A DNA stretch of 64,000 nt from Streptomyces anulatus. GTDB lineage: Bacteria; Actinomycetota; Actinomycetes; Streptomycetales; Streptomycetaceae. Positions 18,398-27,111 of this stretch are shown here, piece by piece (within the stretch, counting starts at the first letter, position 1; the number at the start of each line of letters is the position of its first letter). The stretch spans positions 1-64,000 of the forward strand of contig NZ_BMVK01000014.1 in the NCBI RefSeq assembly GCF_014650675.1. Direction: 5' to 3'. The notes under the pieces were generated by a model. It had not been told where the DNA came from. It did not search any database and saw only the letters and a list, made by a program, of their open reading frames with translations. The translations under genes were made by a program, and so were the position numbers.

Positions 18398-18904
18398 CGA
18401 GGTACGGGCCCTCCGGCCGGGTCCGGGGGCGTCCCCGGGGGCTGCATCGGTGTACACGCGCGCGCCGTCGGGGCGTTGGCGCGTCTCGGACGGGGCCCCA
18501 CACTAACGGTACGGACAGGTGGCGGGGGTCCGAGCGGGTGAAGGGGCCGGGCGCGGACATGCCTACGGCCCGTCGGCCGAGCCCCGGGGAAGGGGTCGGT
18601 GGACGGGCCGTCGGGGGTGGAGATGCGGGGATGCGGGTCGCTCTGCGGCTCGCGGGTGGGTGCGGCGGGTGATGGTCCGGGATGCGCCGGGCTTGTTGGG
18701 GCTTGTTGGGGATGTTTCGGAGTGCGCCGGAGGCCTGGTGGGGGGGTGGGCGGTACGGGATGCGCCGGGGTCCCGTCGGGGCAAGCTCGGGGCCGGGTCC
18801 GGTACGGGGTGGTTCGGGGGTGCGCCCGGGTGCTGCCCGGGTCCGGTCGGGGGCGGTGGTCGGTGCCCGACGCGTCCGACGACGGGGCCGGCCGGGGGCG
18901 GACG
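18398..18904. other. intergenic region between the giant glycosyltransferase and whiB
   Basis: This 507-base gap holds no supported gene. A TAGTGT -10-like box on the minus strand (18505-18500) may serve the glycosyltransferase. The middle, 18600-18880, is low-complexity G/T-rich sequence with short direct repeats such as GGGGCTTGTTGGGGCTTGTT. No strong terminator hairpin was found after whiB. Confidence 0.4.
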
Positions 18905-19168
18905 TCAGATGGCGGCCTTCTTGAGGCGCCGTCGCTCCCGCTCGGAGAGCCCGCCCCAGATGCCGAAGCGTTCGTCGTTGGAAAGGGCGTACTCAAGGCA
19001 TTCCGAACGCACCTCACAGGCGAGGCAGACCTTCTTGGCCTCGCGGGTGGATCCGCCCTTTTCGGGAAAGAAGGACTCGGGATCGGTCTGGGCGCACAGT
19101 GCGCGCTCCTGCCAGCCGAGTTCCTCGTCCGCGTCCTCGACCAGCAGTTGCTGGAACAGCTCGGTCAT
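18905..19168 (-). CDS. whiB: WhiB family iron-sulfur transcription factor
   Basis: An 87-residue [4Fe-4S] protein. From memory it is nearly identical to S. coelicolor WhiB, which is needed, with WhiA, for sporulation septation. Cys25, Cys48, Cys51 and Cys57 are the cluster ligands. GIWGG (69-73) is the turn that contacts the sigma factor, and the basic tail ERERRRLKKAAI binds DNA. The ATG at 19168 has GAGGGG five bases upstream; the longer in-frame option to 19264 would run through the promoter. Its position next to fbiA/fbiB matches mycobacterial whiB2. Confidence 0.95.
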   Translation of the reverse strand: MTELFQQLLVEDADEELGWQERALCAQTDPESFFPEKGGSTREAKKVCLACEVRSECLEYALSNDERFGIWGGLSERERRRLKKAAI

Positions 19169-19234
19169 GTGCGCCCCTCGTCTGTCTCTTGCGTCCCGTG
19201 ATGCAGCCGTTTGCGGCTGAACGACACGAGTGAA

Positions 19235-19264
19235 ATTACAAGTGTGTAGCTCCGGGCCAGTCAA
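19235..19264 (-). promoter_or_regulatory. probable whiB promoter
   Basis: The minus strand has TTGACT (19264-19259), an 18-base spacer and TGTAAT (19240-19235), placing a transcript start about 60 bases upstream of the whiB ATG. The surrounding DNA is A+T-rich. Multiple whiB promoters are known in S. coelicolor, but I cannot match them individually. Confidence 0.6.
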
Positions 19265-19876
19265 GCGAGGATCTGCTATTGGCCCAGGGATTCACTCTGC
19301 GGAACCAAGCGTATGCAGAAAGTGTTCAAATCAGCAAAAACCTGACATATGCCACAGGCTCCACAACCCAGCACCCTCTCTCGTGAGAGACGAGCGAAGG
19401 CGCCCTTGTGTTGCGATTCGATCACTGAAGCGATCAAGATCACAGTCAGGTCACGGAGCGTCAGCCGCGTTTGAGGGCGCGGATGATGCGCCACATGTCC
19501 CTGCTCAAGGGCGCATAAACCTTTCTCCGAACTCATCAACCGGAAGGGGTGAAACATTGCCCCCATTTCGGGCATTGGGTTGACAGCGGACGTCCGAGCC
19601 GGTCTCCTTGGTGCCATGCCAGCGACCACAGCCATGCAGGTCACCCACGTCCGTGGGTTCCGTAGTGCTGTCCAGGCCCGCTGTTGCTGTTCCAGCTGTC
19701 ACAGCTGTTGATGCCGTAGCGCTCCAGCTCTGATCCAGCCTCTCCGGTCGAGCGTCTTTCTTCGTCTTCCCCCGCTCTCCCCCGCACCTCGCGTTTTCCG
19801 CGGCTCGTTCCGAGCTGCCGACGCTCACCGCGACTCCCCGCACGTGCACCCCCCATGCCGAGGAACCACCGCAGCC
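19265..19876. promoter_or_regulatory. long divergent region upstream of whiB and the dioxygenase gene
   Basis: This stretch of about 610 bases holds no supported gene and is clearly less G+C-rich than its surroundings, especially 19265-19480. Such length is usual upstream of developmental regulators with several promoters. A TTGACA at 19580-19585 on the plus strand could be a -35 box, but I see no fitting -10. A second whiB promoter on the minus strand near 19510-19545 (TTGATG, 16 bases, TATGCG) is possible. Confidence 0.4.
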
Positions 19877-20377
19877 ATGAACAGCGACAGCGACCTTCAG
19901 ATCGCCGGCGACATCCTTGAGGTCCAGCACCTCCTGCAGCCCGCCCGCGAGCACCCCTCCACCGTCTCCGAATTCGTCGGCCTCGCGCGTTCCATCGCGG
20001 CCGACCGCGCACAGTGGGCCGGAATCATCCAGTACGACTCCGCCTCCCGCTGGTACCACCGCCTGCACCAGGGCCCCGGCTACGAGGTGTGGCTGCTCAG
20101 CTGGGTGCCCGGGCAGGGCAGCGGGCGTCACGACCACGGCCTCTCCGCCGGCGTACTGACGGTCCTGGAAGGCGAGTTGACCGAGCACACCGAGCGCGGG
20201 ACGCGGGCTCTCGGCGCGGGCGCGCAGCGCGCCTTCGCCCCGGGGTACGTCCATGAAGTGGTCAACGACTCGCTCGAACCGGCCGTGAGTCTGCACATCT
20301 ACTACCCGGGCCTGACCGAGATGCCGATGCACGCCACGCAAAGCGCCCCGACGGCCGTGGACGCCGTACCCGCCTGA
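19877..20377 (+). CDS. cysteine dioxygenase-type cupin protein
   Basis: A 166-residue cupin of the cysteine dioxygenase type I family, which oxidises L-cysteine to cysteine sulfinate with non-haem iron. The three iron His ligands are His85 and His87 in GRHDHG and His126 in GYVHEVVN. YDSASRWYHRL carries the conserved Arg-Trp-Tyr substrate region. The start is ATG 19877, with GAGGAA about 11 bases upstream; a GTG at 19844 is possible. It ends 13 bases before fbiA and may be co-transcribed with it, although no link to F420 is known. Confidence 0.88.
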   Translation: MNSDSDLQIAGDILEVQHLLQPAREHPSTVSEFVGLARSIAADRAQWAGIIQYDSASRWYHRLHQGPGYEVWLLSWVPGQGSGRHDHGLSAGVLTVLEGELTEHTERGTRALGAGAQRAFAPGYVHEVVNDSLEPAVSLHIYYPGLTEMPMHATQSAPTAVDAVPA

Positions 20378-20390
20378 CAAACTGCTCTGC

Positions 20391-21347
20391 ATGCGCATTG
20401 TTGTTCTGGCCGGTGGCATCGGCGGTGCCCGCTTCCTTCGCGGCCTCAAGCAGGCCGCGCCCGACGCGGACATCACGGTGATCGGCAACACGGGTGATGA
20501 CATCCATCTGTTCGGGCTGAAGGTCTGTCCCGACCTCGACACCGTGATGTACACCCTCGGCGGTGGCATCAACGAGGAGCAGGGCTGGGGGCGGACCGAC
20601 GAGACCTTCCAGGTCAAGGAGGAGCTCGCGGCGTACGGAGTGGGCCCCGAGTGGTTCGGGCTCGGCGACCGCGACTTCGCGACCCATATCGTCCGTACGC
20701 AGATGCTGGGCGCGGGTTATCCGCTGAGCGCGGTCACCGAGGCGCTCTGCGCCCGGTGGCAGCCGGGCGTACGGCTGCTCCCCATGTCCGACGACCGGGT
20801 CGAGACGCATGTCGCCGTCGAGATGGACGGCGAGAGCAAGGCGATCCACTTCCAGGAGTACTGGGTGAAGCTGCGCGCCTCCGTCGTGGCGCAGGCGATC
20901 GTGCCGGTCGGCGCGGAGCAGGCCAAGCCGGCTCCGGGGGTGCTGGAGGCCATCGGTTCGGCCGATGTCATCGTCTTCCCGCCGTCGAACCCGGTGGTGT
21001 CCGTCGGCACGATCCTCGCCGTGCCCGGGATCCGGGAGGCCATCGCCGAGGCCGGGGTGCCGGTCGTCGGCCTCTCCCCCATCGTCGGGGACGCGCCCGT
21101 GCGCGGGATGGCGGACAAGGTGCTCGCCGCGGTGGGCGTCGAGTCGACCGCCGCCGCGGTGGCCCAGCACTACGGTTCGGGGCTGCTGGACGGCTGGCTG
21201 GTGGACACGGTGGACGCGGGTGCGGTCGGCGAGGTCGAGGCGGCGGGGATCCGCTGCCGGGCGGTGCCGCTGATGATGACGGACGTGGACGCGACCGCCG
21301 AGATGGCTCGGCAGGCGTTGGATCTGGCCGAGGAGGTCCGGGCGTGA
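20391..21347 (+). CDS. fbiA: 2-phospho-L-lactate (or PEP) transferase, F420 biosynthesis
   Basis: Transfers the activated phospholactate or phosphoenolpyruvyl group to the deazaflavin Fo, forming (dehydro) F420-0. It has 318 residues. The nucleotide-binding start is MRIVVLAGGIGGARFLRGL, followed by NTGDDIHLFGLKVCPDLD and PPSNPVVSVGTIL, all family signatures (CofD/FbiA). No Shine-Dalgarno precedes the ATG, and only 13 bases separate it from the dioxygenase gene. The stop overlaps the GTG start of fbiB by four bases, so fbiAB is coupled. Confidence 0.96.
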   Translation: MRIVVLAGGIGGARFLRGLKQAAPDADITVIGNTGDDIHLFGLKVCPDLDTVMYTLGGGINEEQGWGRTDETFQVKEELAAYGVGPEWFGLGDRDFATHIVRTQMLGAGYPLSAVTEALCARWQPGVRLLPMSDDRVETHVAVEMDGESKAIHFQEYWVKLRASVVAQAIVPVGAEQAKPAPGVLEAIGSADVIVFPPSNPVVSVGTILAVPGIREAIAEAGVPVVGLSPIVGDAPVRGMADKVLAAVGVESTAAAVAQHYGSGLLDGWLVDTVDAGAVGEVEAAGIRCRAVPLMMTDVDATAEMARQALDLAEEVRA

Positions 21348-22735
21348 GCGGCTCTGCCGGGGTCGGTGACGGTGGTCCTGGGGCTGGTGACGGTGGTCCT
21401 GGGGCTTCCGATGGCGCTGCGGCTTCCGGGGGTGCGCCCTCGTTTCAGGTCTGGGCGTTGGGCGGGATTCCCGAGGTGCGGGCCGGTGACGATCTCGCCA
21501 AGCTGATCGCCGCGGCCGAGCCCGGTCTGGTCGACGGGGACATCCTGCTCGTCACCTCGAAGATCGTTTCCAAGGCCGAGGGCCGTGTCCTCCGGGCCGC
21601 CGACCGCGAGGCCGCCATAGACGCCGAGACCGTGCGGGTCGTGGCCCGGCGCGGGACGCTGCGGATCGTGGAGAACCGGCAGGGGCTGGTCCTGGCCGCC
21701 GCCGGGGTCGACGCGTCGAACACGCCGGCCGGGACCGTACTGCTGCTGCCGGAGGATTCCGACGCCTCCGCCCGGGCCATCCGGGACGGGTTGCGGGACA
21801 CCCTCGGCGTGGAGGTCGGCGTCGTCGTCACGGACACCTTCGGGCGGCCCTGGCGCAACGGGCTGACCGACGTCGCGATCGGGGCGGCGGGGGTGCGGGT
21901 GCTGGACGATCTGCGGGGCGGGACGGACGCGTACGGCAATCCGCTCAGCGCCACGGTCGTGGCCACGGCCGACGAGCTGGCCGCGGCCGGGGACCTGGTC
22001 AAGGGCAAGGCGGAGGGGCTACCGGTCGCCGTGGTGCGGGGGCTGCGGCACGTGGTGTCCCCCGGCGACGAGGACTCCGCCGGCGCTCGTGCGCTCGTAC
22101 GGGGTGCGGCCGACGACATGTTCCGGCTCGGGACGTCGGAGGCGGTCCGTGAAGCGGTGACGCTGCGGCGTACGGTGCGCGAGTTCACCGACGAGCCGGT
22201 GGATCCGGGGGCCGTGCGGCGGGCGGTTGCCGCGGCGGTGACCGCGCCGGCTCCTCATCACACGACGCCGTGGCGGTTCGTGCTGCTGGAGTCCGCCGAG
22301 TCGCGGACCCGGTTGCTCGACGCGATGCGGGACGCGTGGATCGAGGATCTGCGGCGCGACGGCAGGAGCGAGGAGTCGATCGCCAAGCGGGTGCGGCGCG
22401 GCGATGTCCTGCGCAACGCGCCGTATCTGGTGGTGCCGTGCCTGGTGATGGATGGCTCCCATACGTACGGGGACGAGCGGCGGGACACGGCGGAGCGCGA
22501 GATGTTCGTGGTCGCGGCGGGGGCCGGTGTGCAGAACTTCCTGGTGGCGCTGGCGGGTGAGCGGCTGGGGTCGGCGTGGGTGTCCTCGACGATGTTCTGC
22601 CGGTCCGTGGTGCGGGAGGTGTTGTCGCTGCCGTCGTCCTGGGATCCGTTGGGGGCGGTGGCTGTGGGGCATGCGGCGGGGGTGCCTCGGGAGCGGGGCG
22701 TTCGGGATGCGGAGGCGTTTCTCACCGTGCGGTGA
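21344..22735 (+). CDS. fbiB: F420-0:gamma-glutamyl ligase fused to a nitroreductase-like domain
   Basis: Adds L-glutamate residues to F420-0; in FbiB the C-terminal flavin domain also reduces dehydro-F420-0. It has 463 residues from the GTG at 21344, which overlaps the fbiA stop. Residues ~30-250 are the ligase domain, with LVTSKIVSKAEGR, TDTFGRPWRNGLTDVAIG and GGTDAYGNPL. Residues ~265-463 are the nitroreductase fold, with RRTVREFTDEPV, APAPHHTTPWRFV and a final GHAAGVPRERG-type motif. The first ~28 residues are a Gly/Asp/Pro-rich stretch that includes a 20-bp duplication, unusual for the family and possibly recently gained. Confidence 0.95.
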   Translation: MSGSAGVGDGGPGAGDGGPGASDGAAASGGAPSFQVWALGGIPEVRAGDDLAKLIAAAEPGLVDGDILLVTSKIVSKAEGRVLRAADREAAIDAETVRVVARRGTLRIVENRQGLVLAAAGVDASNTPAGTVLLLPEDSDASARAIRDGLRDTLGVEVGVVVTDTFGRPWRNGLTDVAIGAAGVRVLDDLRGGTDAYGNPLSATVVATADELAAAGDLVKGKAEGLPVAVVRGLRHVVSPGDEDSAGARALVRGAADDMFRLGTSEAVREAVTLRRTVREFTDEPVDPGAVRRAVAAAVTAPAPHHTTPWRFVLLESAESRTRLLDAMRDAWIEDLRRDGRSEESIAKRVRRGDVLRNAPYLVVPCLVMDGSHTYGDERRDTAEREMFVVAAGAGVQNFLVALAGERLGSAWVSSTMFCRSVVREVLSLPSSWDPLGAVAVGHAAGVPRERGVRDAEAFLTVR

Positions 22736-23127
22736 GGTGGGGGGCGGGGAGGCGTGGGTGCCGCTGCGCGGGGCCTTTCCCCTACCCGCCCCTTCCCGAA
22801 ACAGGGGCTCCGCCCCGGGCCCCTTTGTCCTCAAGCGCCGGACGGGCTGGGTTCGGGGCTCTGCCCCGGGCCCCGCTCCTCAAGCGCCGGAGGGGCTGGA
22901 AGCAACTCCGGAGGGGCTGGAAGCAGCCCTGGAGGTGTTGGAAGCAAACGCCGGAGGAGCCGGGAAGCAGTGCCGGAGGAGCCGGAAGCAGCCCCGGAGG
23001 GGCTGGAAGCAAACGCCGGAGGAGCCGGAAGCAGCGCCAGAGGTGCTGGAAGTAAACGCCGGAGGGGCTGAAAAGGCCCAGGAGAACGCGACGCCTGAGG
23101 GGCCGGGAACGCCGGGCCTCGGAACGG
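22736..23127. repeat. Streptomyces intergenic repeat followed by an expanded 18-21-bp array
   Basis: The space between convergent fbiB and the glycosylase gene contains two copies of the palindromic element (GGGGCTCCGCCCC or GGGGCTCTGCCCC plus CTCAAGCGCCGG, at about 22785-22850 and 22853-22905). About nine tandem units of CGCCGGAGGAGCCGGAAGCA and CGGAGGGGCTGGAAGCA type follow, to about 23075. The array seems to have grown from the 3' end of the element (CGCCGGAGGGGCTG). No gene or clear terminator was identified. Confidence 0.88.
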
Positions 23128-24207
23128 CTACAGGTGGGTGATGTCGCCCGGGGTCATCCTCGGGGACCGGCGTTTCGGGGTGTGGCCCGAGAGCAGGATC
23201 AGGCGGGTCGCTCGGTGGCGTTGGCCTTCGTACGGGGTCAGCAGGGTCAGCATCTCCTCGTCGTCCGCGTCTCGGTGGTCCGCCAGGGCGTGGCCCACGA
23301 TGCCCGGGAGGTGCAGGTCGCCGACCGTGACCGCGTCCGGTGCTCCGTTGGAGCGCTGAAGGGTCTCGGCCGCGGTCCAGGGGCCGATGCCGGGGATCAG
23401 TTCCAGGCGGGTCAGGGCCTCGGGGAGGTTCATCGTCGCCGCCTCCTCCAGCCGGCGGGCCACTCGTACCGCGCGCAGGATGGTCGACGATCGCTTGGCG
23501 TCGACGTTCGCCCTGTGCCACTCCCAGGACGGGATCATCGCCCAGCCCCGCGGGTCCGGCATGACGTGCAGGCCCAGCTCCGCGGTGGGGCCCGGGGCGG
23601 GGGTCCCGAAGCGGCGGACCAGGTGGCGCCAGGCGCGGTACGCCTCGTCCGTGGTGACCTTCTGCTCCAGGATCGAGGGGATCAGCGATTCCATGACCAG
23701 GCCCGTGCGGAGGAGTCGCAGGCCCGGGCGGCGGTGGCGGGTCAGGGCGAGCAGACGGTGGCGGGGGACGAAGGCGTCCGGGTCGTCGTCCGCGCCCAGG
23801 AGTGCGGGGAGCCCCGCCAGCAGCCAGTCCGCGCCGGGGCCCCAGGCCGTCGCCGCGATCCGGTCGCCGCGCGCCGCGACGCGCAGGGTGCCGGGGCCCT
23901 CGGGCGTACGGGTGGCCCGCCAGAACGTACCGTCCGCGACCATCCGGAATGTGGGGTCCGCCGGGCCCCGGCGCAGGGGGCCGAGGACGAGGCGGAGGTC
24001 CAGCGGGCCGGGCGGGGTCAACTCCCGGGTCAGCGGCGGGCCGTCGTGCGAGGGCTCAGCCGCCCGGACCGCCGGAGCGCCGTGCGAGGGCTCAGCCGCC
24101 CGGACCGCCGGGCCGTCGTGCGAGGGCGCGGCCGTCCGGAGCGCCGGGGCGGCCGCCTGGTGCGGCAGCGCCGCTCGCGCCGAGCGGGGGGCGAATCGTC
24201 CTGCCAC
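23128..24207 (-). CDS. HhH-GPD family DNA glycosylase (3-methyladenine DNA glycosylase II-like)
   Basis: Base-excision repair enzyme removing alkylated bases. It has 359 residues with a GTG start at 24207. The helix-hairpin-helix is LELIPGIGPWTAAETL (about 283-298), and the catalytic Asp lies in VTVGDLHLP about 20 residues on. The N-terminal domain (~70-180) is the TBP-like beta fold of the AlkA family. The first ~60 residues contain a 12-13-residue repeat (AVRAAEPSH) encoded by near-identical ~39-bp DNA units, a variable tail rather than a domain. It lies between the repeat array and a sugar nucleotidyltransferase gene. Confidence 0.88.
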   Translation of the reverse strand: MAGRFAPRSARAALPHQAAAPALRTAAPSHDGPAVRAAEPSHGAPAVRAAEPSHDGPPLTRELTPPGPLDLRLVLGPLRRGPADPTFRMVADGTFWRATRTPEGPGTLRVAARGDRIAATAWGPGADWLLAGLPALLGADDDPDAFVPRHRLLALTRHRRPGLRLLRTGLVMESLIPSILEQKVTTDEAYRAWRHLVRRFGTPAPGPTAELGLHVMPDPRGWAMIPSWEWHRANVDAKRSSTILRAVRVARRLEEAATMNLPEALTRLELIPGIGPWTAAETLQRSNGAPDAVTVGDLHLPGIVGHALADHRDADDEEMLTLLTPYEGQRHRATRLILLSGHTPKRRSPRMTPGDITHL

Positions 24208-24273
24208 GGGTGGGCCTCGGAGTTCTGGGGGAGAGAGGTCGGTCCCTTCGAGGGTACGGGTGCGGGTGCGGGG

Positions 24274-25365
24274 CTACTGGTCCGAGGAGAAGCGGACCGA
24301 GGCGTCCGGCAGGACCGCGCCGCACCAGATCCTGATCCCGTCGCGCAGTTCGTTGTCCGCGCCCACCTGCGCCCCGTCGCCGATCACCGCGCCCGTCAGC
24401 ACCGTACGGTCGCCGATCCTGGCGCCGGCCCCGACCAGGGAGTCCGTGATGACCGCGCCCGCTTCGACGACCGCGTCGGCCAGGATCGTCGAGCCGTCTA
24501 TTCTCGCGCCCGCGCCGATCACCGCGCCGGCGCCGACCACCGTGCCGCCGGTGAGCTTGGCGTCCGGGGCCACGGAGGCGGTCGGCAGGACCAGGCGGTC
24601 GCCGCAGCGGCCGGGGACCGCCGGGGACGGGGCGCGGCCGAGGACCAGGTCGGCGGAGCCGCGGACGAAGGCGCCCGGGGTTCCGAGGTCCAGCCAGTAC
24701 GTGGAGTCGACCATGCCCTGGAGGTGGGCGCCGGAGGCGAGCAGTCCGGGGAAGGTCTCGCGTTCGACGGAGACCGGGCGGCCGGACGGGATGGAGTCGA
24801 TGACCGAGCGCCGGAAGATGTACGCCCCGGCGTTGATCTGGTCGGTGACGATCTCTTCCGGCGTCTGCGGCTTCTCCAGGAACGCCGTGACCCGGCCCGT
24901 CGCGTCCGTCGGCACGAGGCCGAAGGCGCGCGGGTCCTCGACCCGGGTCAGGTGGAGGGAGACATCCGCCCCGGAGACGGTGTGCGAGGTGACCAGGGCC
25001 CGGATGTCGAGCCCGGTCAGGATGTCGCCGTTGAAGATCAGGACCGGTTCGTCCGGCCCCGAGGACAGCTTCGGCGCGACGTTGCGGATGGCTCCGCCGG
25101 TGCCGAGCGGCTCCTGCTCGGTGACGTACTCGATGTGCAGGCCGAGCGAGGAACCGTCGCCGAAGTACGGCTCGAAGACCTCCGCCAGGTAGGACGTGGC
25201 GAGCACGATGTGCTCGACCCCGGCCGCCCTGGCCCGCGCCAGCTGGTGGGTGAGGAAGGGGACCCCCGCCGCCGGAACCATCGGCTTCGGGGTGTGCACC
25301 GTGAGCGGGCGCAGTCGGGTGCCTTTGCCGCCGACCAGGAGAATCGCTTCTTTTGCCTCTGTCAC
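24274..25365 (-). CDS. sugar nucleotidyltransferase, probable mannose-1-phosphate guanylyltransferase
   Basis: A 363-residue two-domain enzyme. Residues 1-~235 are the nucleotidyltransferase domain, with VGGKGTRLRPLT (nucleotide loop), TPKPM and the metal site FNGDIL. Residues ~245-340 form a left-handed beta helix made of hexapeptides such as GAVIGAGARI and GDRTVLTGAVIGDGA. By position next to F420 genes and LCP genes it matches mycobacterial ManB (Rv3264c), which makes GDP-mannose; with manA and manB nearby this is the likely product. Glucose-1-phosphate use cannot be excluded. Confidence 0.85.
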   Translation of the reverse strand: MTEAKEAILLVGGKGTRLRPLTVHTPKPMVPAAGVPFLTHQLARARAAGVEHIVLATSYLAEVFEPYFGDGSSLGLHIEYVTEQEPLGTGGAIRNVAPKLSSGPDEPVLIFNGDILTGLDIRALVTSHTVSGADVSLHLTRVEDPRAFGLVPTDATGRVTAFLEKPQTPEEIVTDQINAGAYIFRRSVIDSIPSGRPVSVERETFPGLLASGAHLQGMVDSTYWLDLGTPGAFVRGSADLVLGRAPSPAVPGRCGDRLVLPTASVAPDAKLTGGTVVGAGAVIGAGARIDGSTILADAVVEAGAVITDSLVGAGARIGDRTVLTGAVIGDGAQVGADNELRDGIRIWCGAVLPDASVRFSSDQ

Positions 25366-25444
25366 AGCACCGTCTCTGCTTCCTGCTGGGGCCTGGCCGG
25401 GATATGGCTGGCCAGTCTAAGCAGACCGGTCGGTAACGCCCCGG

Positions 25445-26974
25445 TCAGCGGCCCTGCAGTTTGGCGGAGCTGGTCCGGGCCGTGCCGAGCTTCTTGTAGA
25501 GACGCGCTCCGGGACATTCGGTTGCGAAGCCGTCCCGATGGCCCGAGATGACGTTCATTTTGACCTTTTTGCCCTTGCTGTACTTGCCGCTGCCGCCGGA
25601 GACGAGGGTGACCTTGCCCTTGGGGTTGGCTCCGAACAGCCCGAGCTTCCAGGCGGTGAGCTTGGAGACGGCGGTCACCGCGGCGGCGGGCGGGTTGGTG
25701 GAGGAGTACGTGCCGAGCACCGCGACCCCCATGGTGTTGGTGTTGAAGCCCAGCGTGTGCGCCCCGAGGACCGCCTTCGCGACGCCGCCGGCCCGGCCCT
25801 CGTAGATGTTTCCGCACTTGTCGACGGCGAAGTTGTAGCCGAAGTCGCGCCAGCCGCTGCTCTTGACGTGGTAGCGGTAGATGCTGCGGAGCACCGAAGG
25901 GGCCTGCTTGCAGGTGTAGTTGTTCCCGGTCGCGCTGTGGTGGACGAAGGCCGCCTTGACGGACTTGGTGTACGCGAAGTTGCGCTCGCGGAGCTTCTCG
26001 TCCGCGCCCCAGCCCTTGCGGGTGACGATCTTCGGCCGGGGTCCGATGTACGGCTTCGCCCCGGCCGCGACGATCGCCGCCTCCTCCTCCGTCTCCGCCT
26101 TGGTCAGCGCGGGGATGACGGTCGCGCCGAGCGGCGCGAGGTCCGCGTTGACGGCCGAGGTGGCGGCGGATTCGGCGGTGAGCACCTCCGGCACGGCCGT
26201 CGTCGTCGCCGGCGGAACCGGGTTGCCGGCGAACGCCGCCGGGGTGACGGTCCGGCCGGCGGGGGCGGGTTCGGGCGCGGGGTCCGCGCCGGGGTCGACG
26301 AGTTCGAGGCGCAGCCCTTCGGGGAGCGGTACGGCGGCCGGGTGCTGCGGATCGGCCGCCTCCGGGCGGACGCGTACCTCCACTCCGTCCGAGTCGCCGA
26401 CCCAGAGCGGGGCGGTCGCTCCGCGCACGGCGCCGGAGGCCCGCTCGGCGCTGCCCAGGTCGGCGGCGTGTTCGGCGTTGTGGGTCTCGACGTCCTGCCA
26501 GTCCGACCAGCTCGTGCCGCCGGTCGCCCGGGTGCGGACCTGGACCGTGCCGTGGAGTTCGGCTTCGGCGTCGTCCCAGACGACGCCCACGAGGGAGAAC
26601 GGCCGGGCCGTCCGCCGGTCCAGTCCCTGGCCGGACGCCGCGGGGCCCACGGCCCGGTCGGACGGTGCGGCGAGGGGTTCCAGGGGCAGGGACTGCGTCG
26701 AGCCCGCGAGCGCGGCCGCGCGGGTCTCGCCGGTGCGCGGAGGGGCGGCTTCGGGGGCTTCGGGGACTTCGAGGGTGCCCCCTTCGTTCGCTTCGTCGGG
26801 GGCGGCTTCGGTCCGGGCCGACGGCGGGCCGGATCCGGGCGACTCGGGGGACAGGGAAGGAGGCCGGGCCGAGGCGGAGTGCGCGGCCGGGGCGGACAGG
26901 GCGGGGGCGGCGAGCGGCAGGGTGAGGGCCGCCGCGCAGGTGACGCCGACTGAGGTGACCAATAGTGCACGCAT
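25445..26974 (-). CDS. secreted N-acetylmuramoyl-L-alanine amidase with PGRP domain
   Basis: Cleaves the amide bond between muramic acid and the stem peptide. I prefer the ATG at 26974 (MRALLVTSVG), which has AGGA eight bases upstream; the frame opens at 26992. This gives about 509 residues. The signal peptide spans ~1-28. A Pro/Ala/Glu-rich low-complexity stretch follows, then a beta-rich region (~110-240) and the amidase_2/PGRP domain (~315-490). Zinc ligands are visible as His in VHHSATGN, His in ISGHRDG and Cys in ECPG. Context among wall-glycan genes fits a cell-wall remodelling role. Confidence 0.9.
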   Translation of the reverse strand: MRALLVTSVGVTCAAALTLPLAAPALSAPAAHSASARPPSLSPESPGSGPPSARTEAAPDEANEGGTLEVPEAPEAAPPRTGETRAAALAGSTQSLPLEPLAAPSDRAVGPAASGQGLDRRTARPFSLVGVVWDDAEAELHGTVQVRTRATGGTSWSDWQDVETHNAEHAADLGSAERASGAVRGATAPLWVGDSDGVEVRVRPEAADPQHPAAVPLPEGLRLELVDPGADPAPEPAPAGRTVTPAAFAGNPVPPATTTAVPEVLTAESAATSAVNADLAPLGATVIPALTKAETEEEAAIVAAGAKPYIGPRPKIVTRKGWGADEKLRERNFAYTKSVKAAFVHHSATGNNYTCKQAPSVLRSIYRYHVKSSGWRDFGYNFAVDKCGNIYEGRAGGVAKAVLGAHTLGFNTNTMGVAVLGTYSSTNPPAAAVTAVSKLTAWKLGLFGANPKGKVTLVSGGSGKYSKGKKVKMNVISGHRDGFATECPGARLYKKLGTARTSSAKLQGR

Positions 26975-27098
26975 ACGCACGATCCTGGCCATACAGTCAG
27001 GAGTCCGGCTACCCGGACATCGACCCCGGCGTGACGCACCGTCGGCCGAACCGGTGTACGTGACACCCGTTCAGCCCGCCCCGCACAGCGCCCCCGCG

Positions 27099-27104
27099 TA
27101 CGCT
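27099..27104 (+). promoter_or_regulatory. -10 box for a probable leaderless transcript
   Basis: TACGCT ends seven bases before the ATG at 27112, with no Shine-Dalgarno between, as at 12497. The same box occurs at a similar spacing in both genes. Confidence 0.5.
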
Positions 27105-27111
27105 TGCGCGG

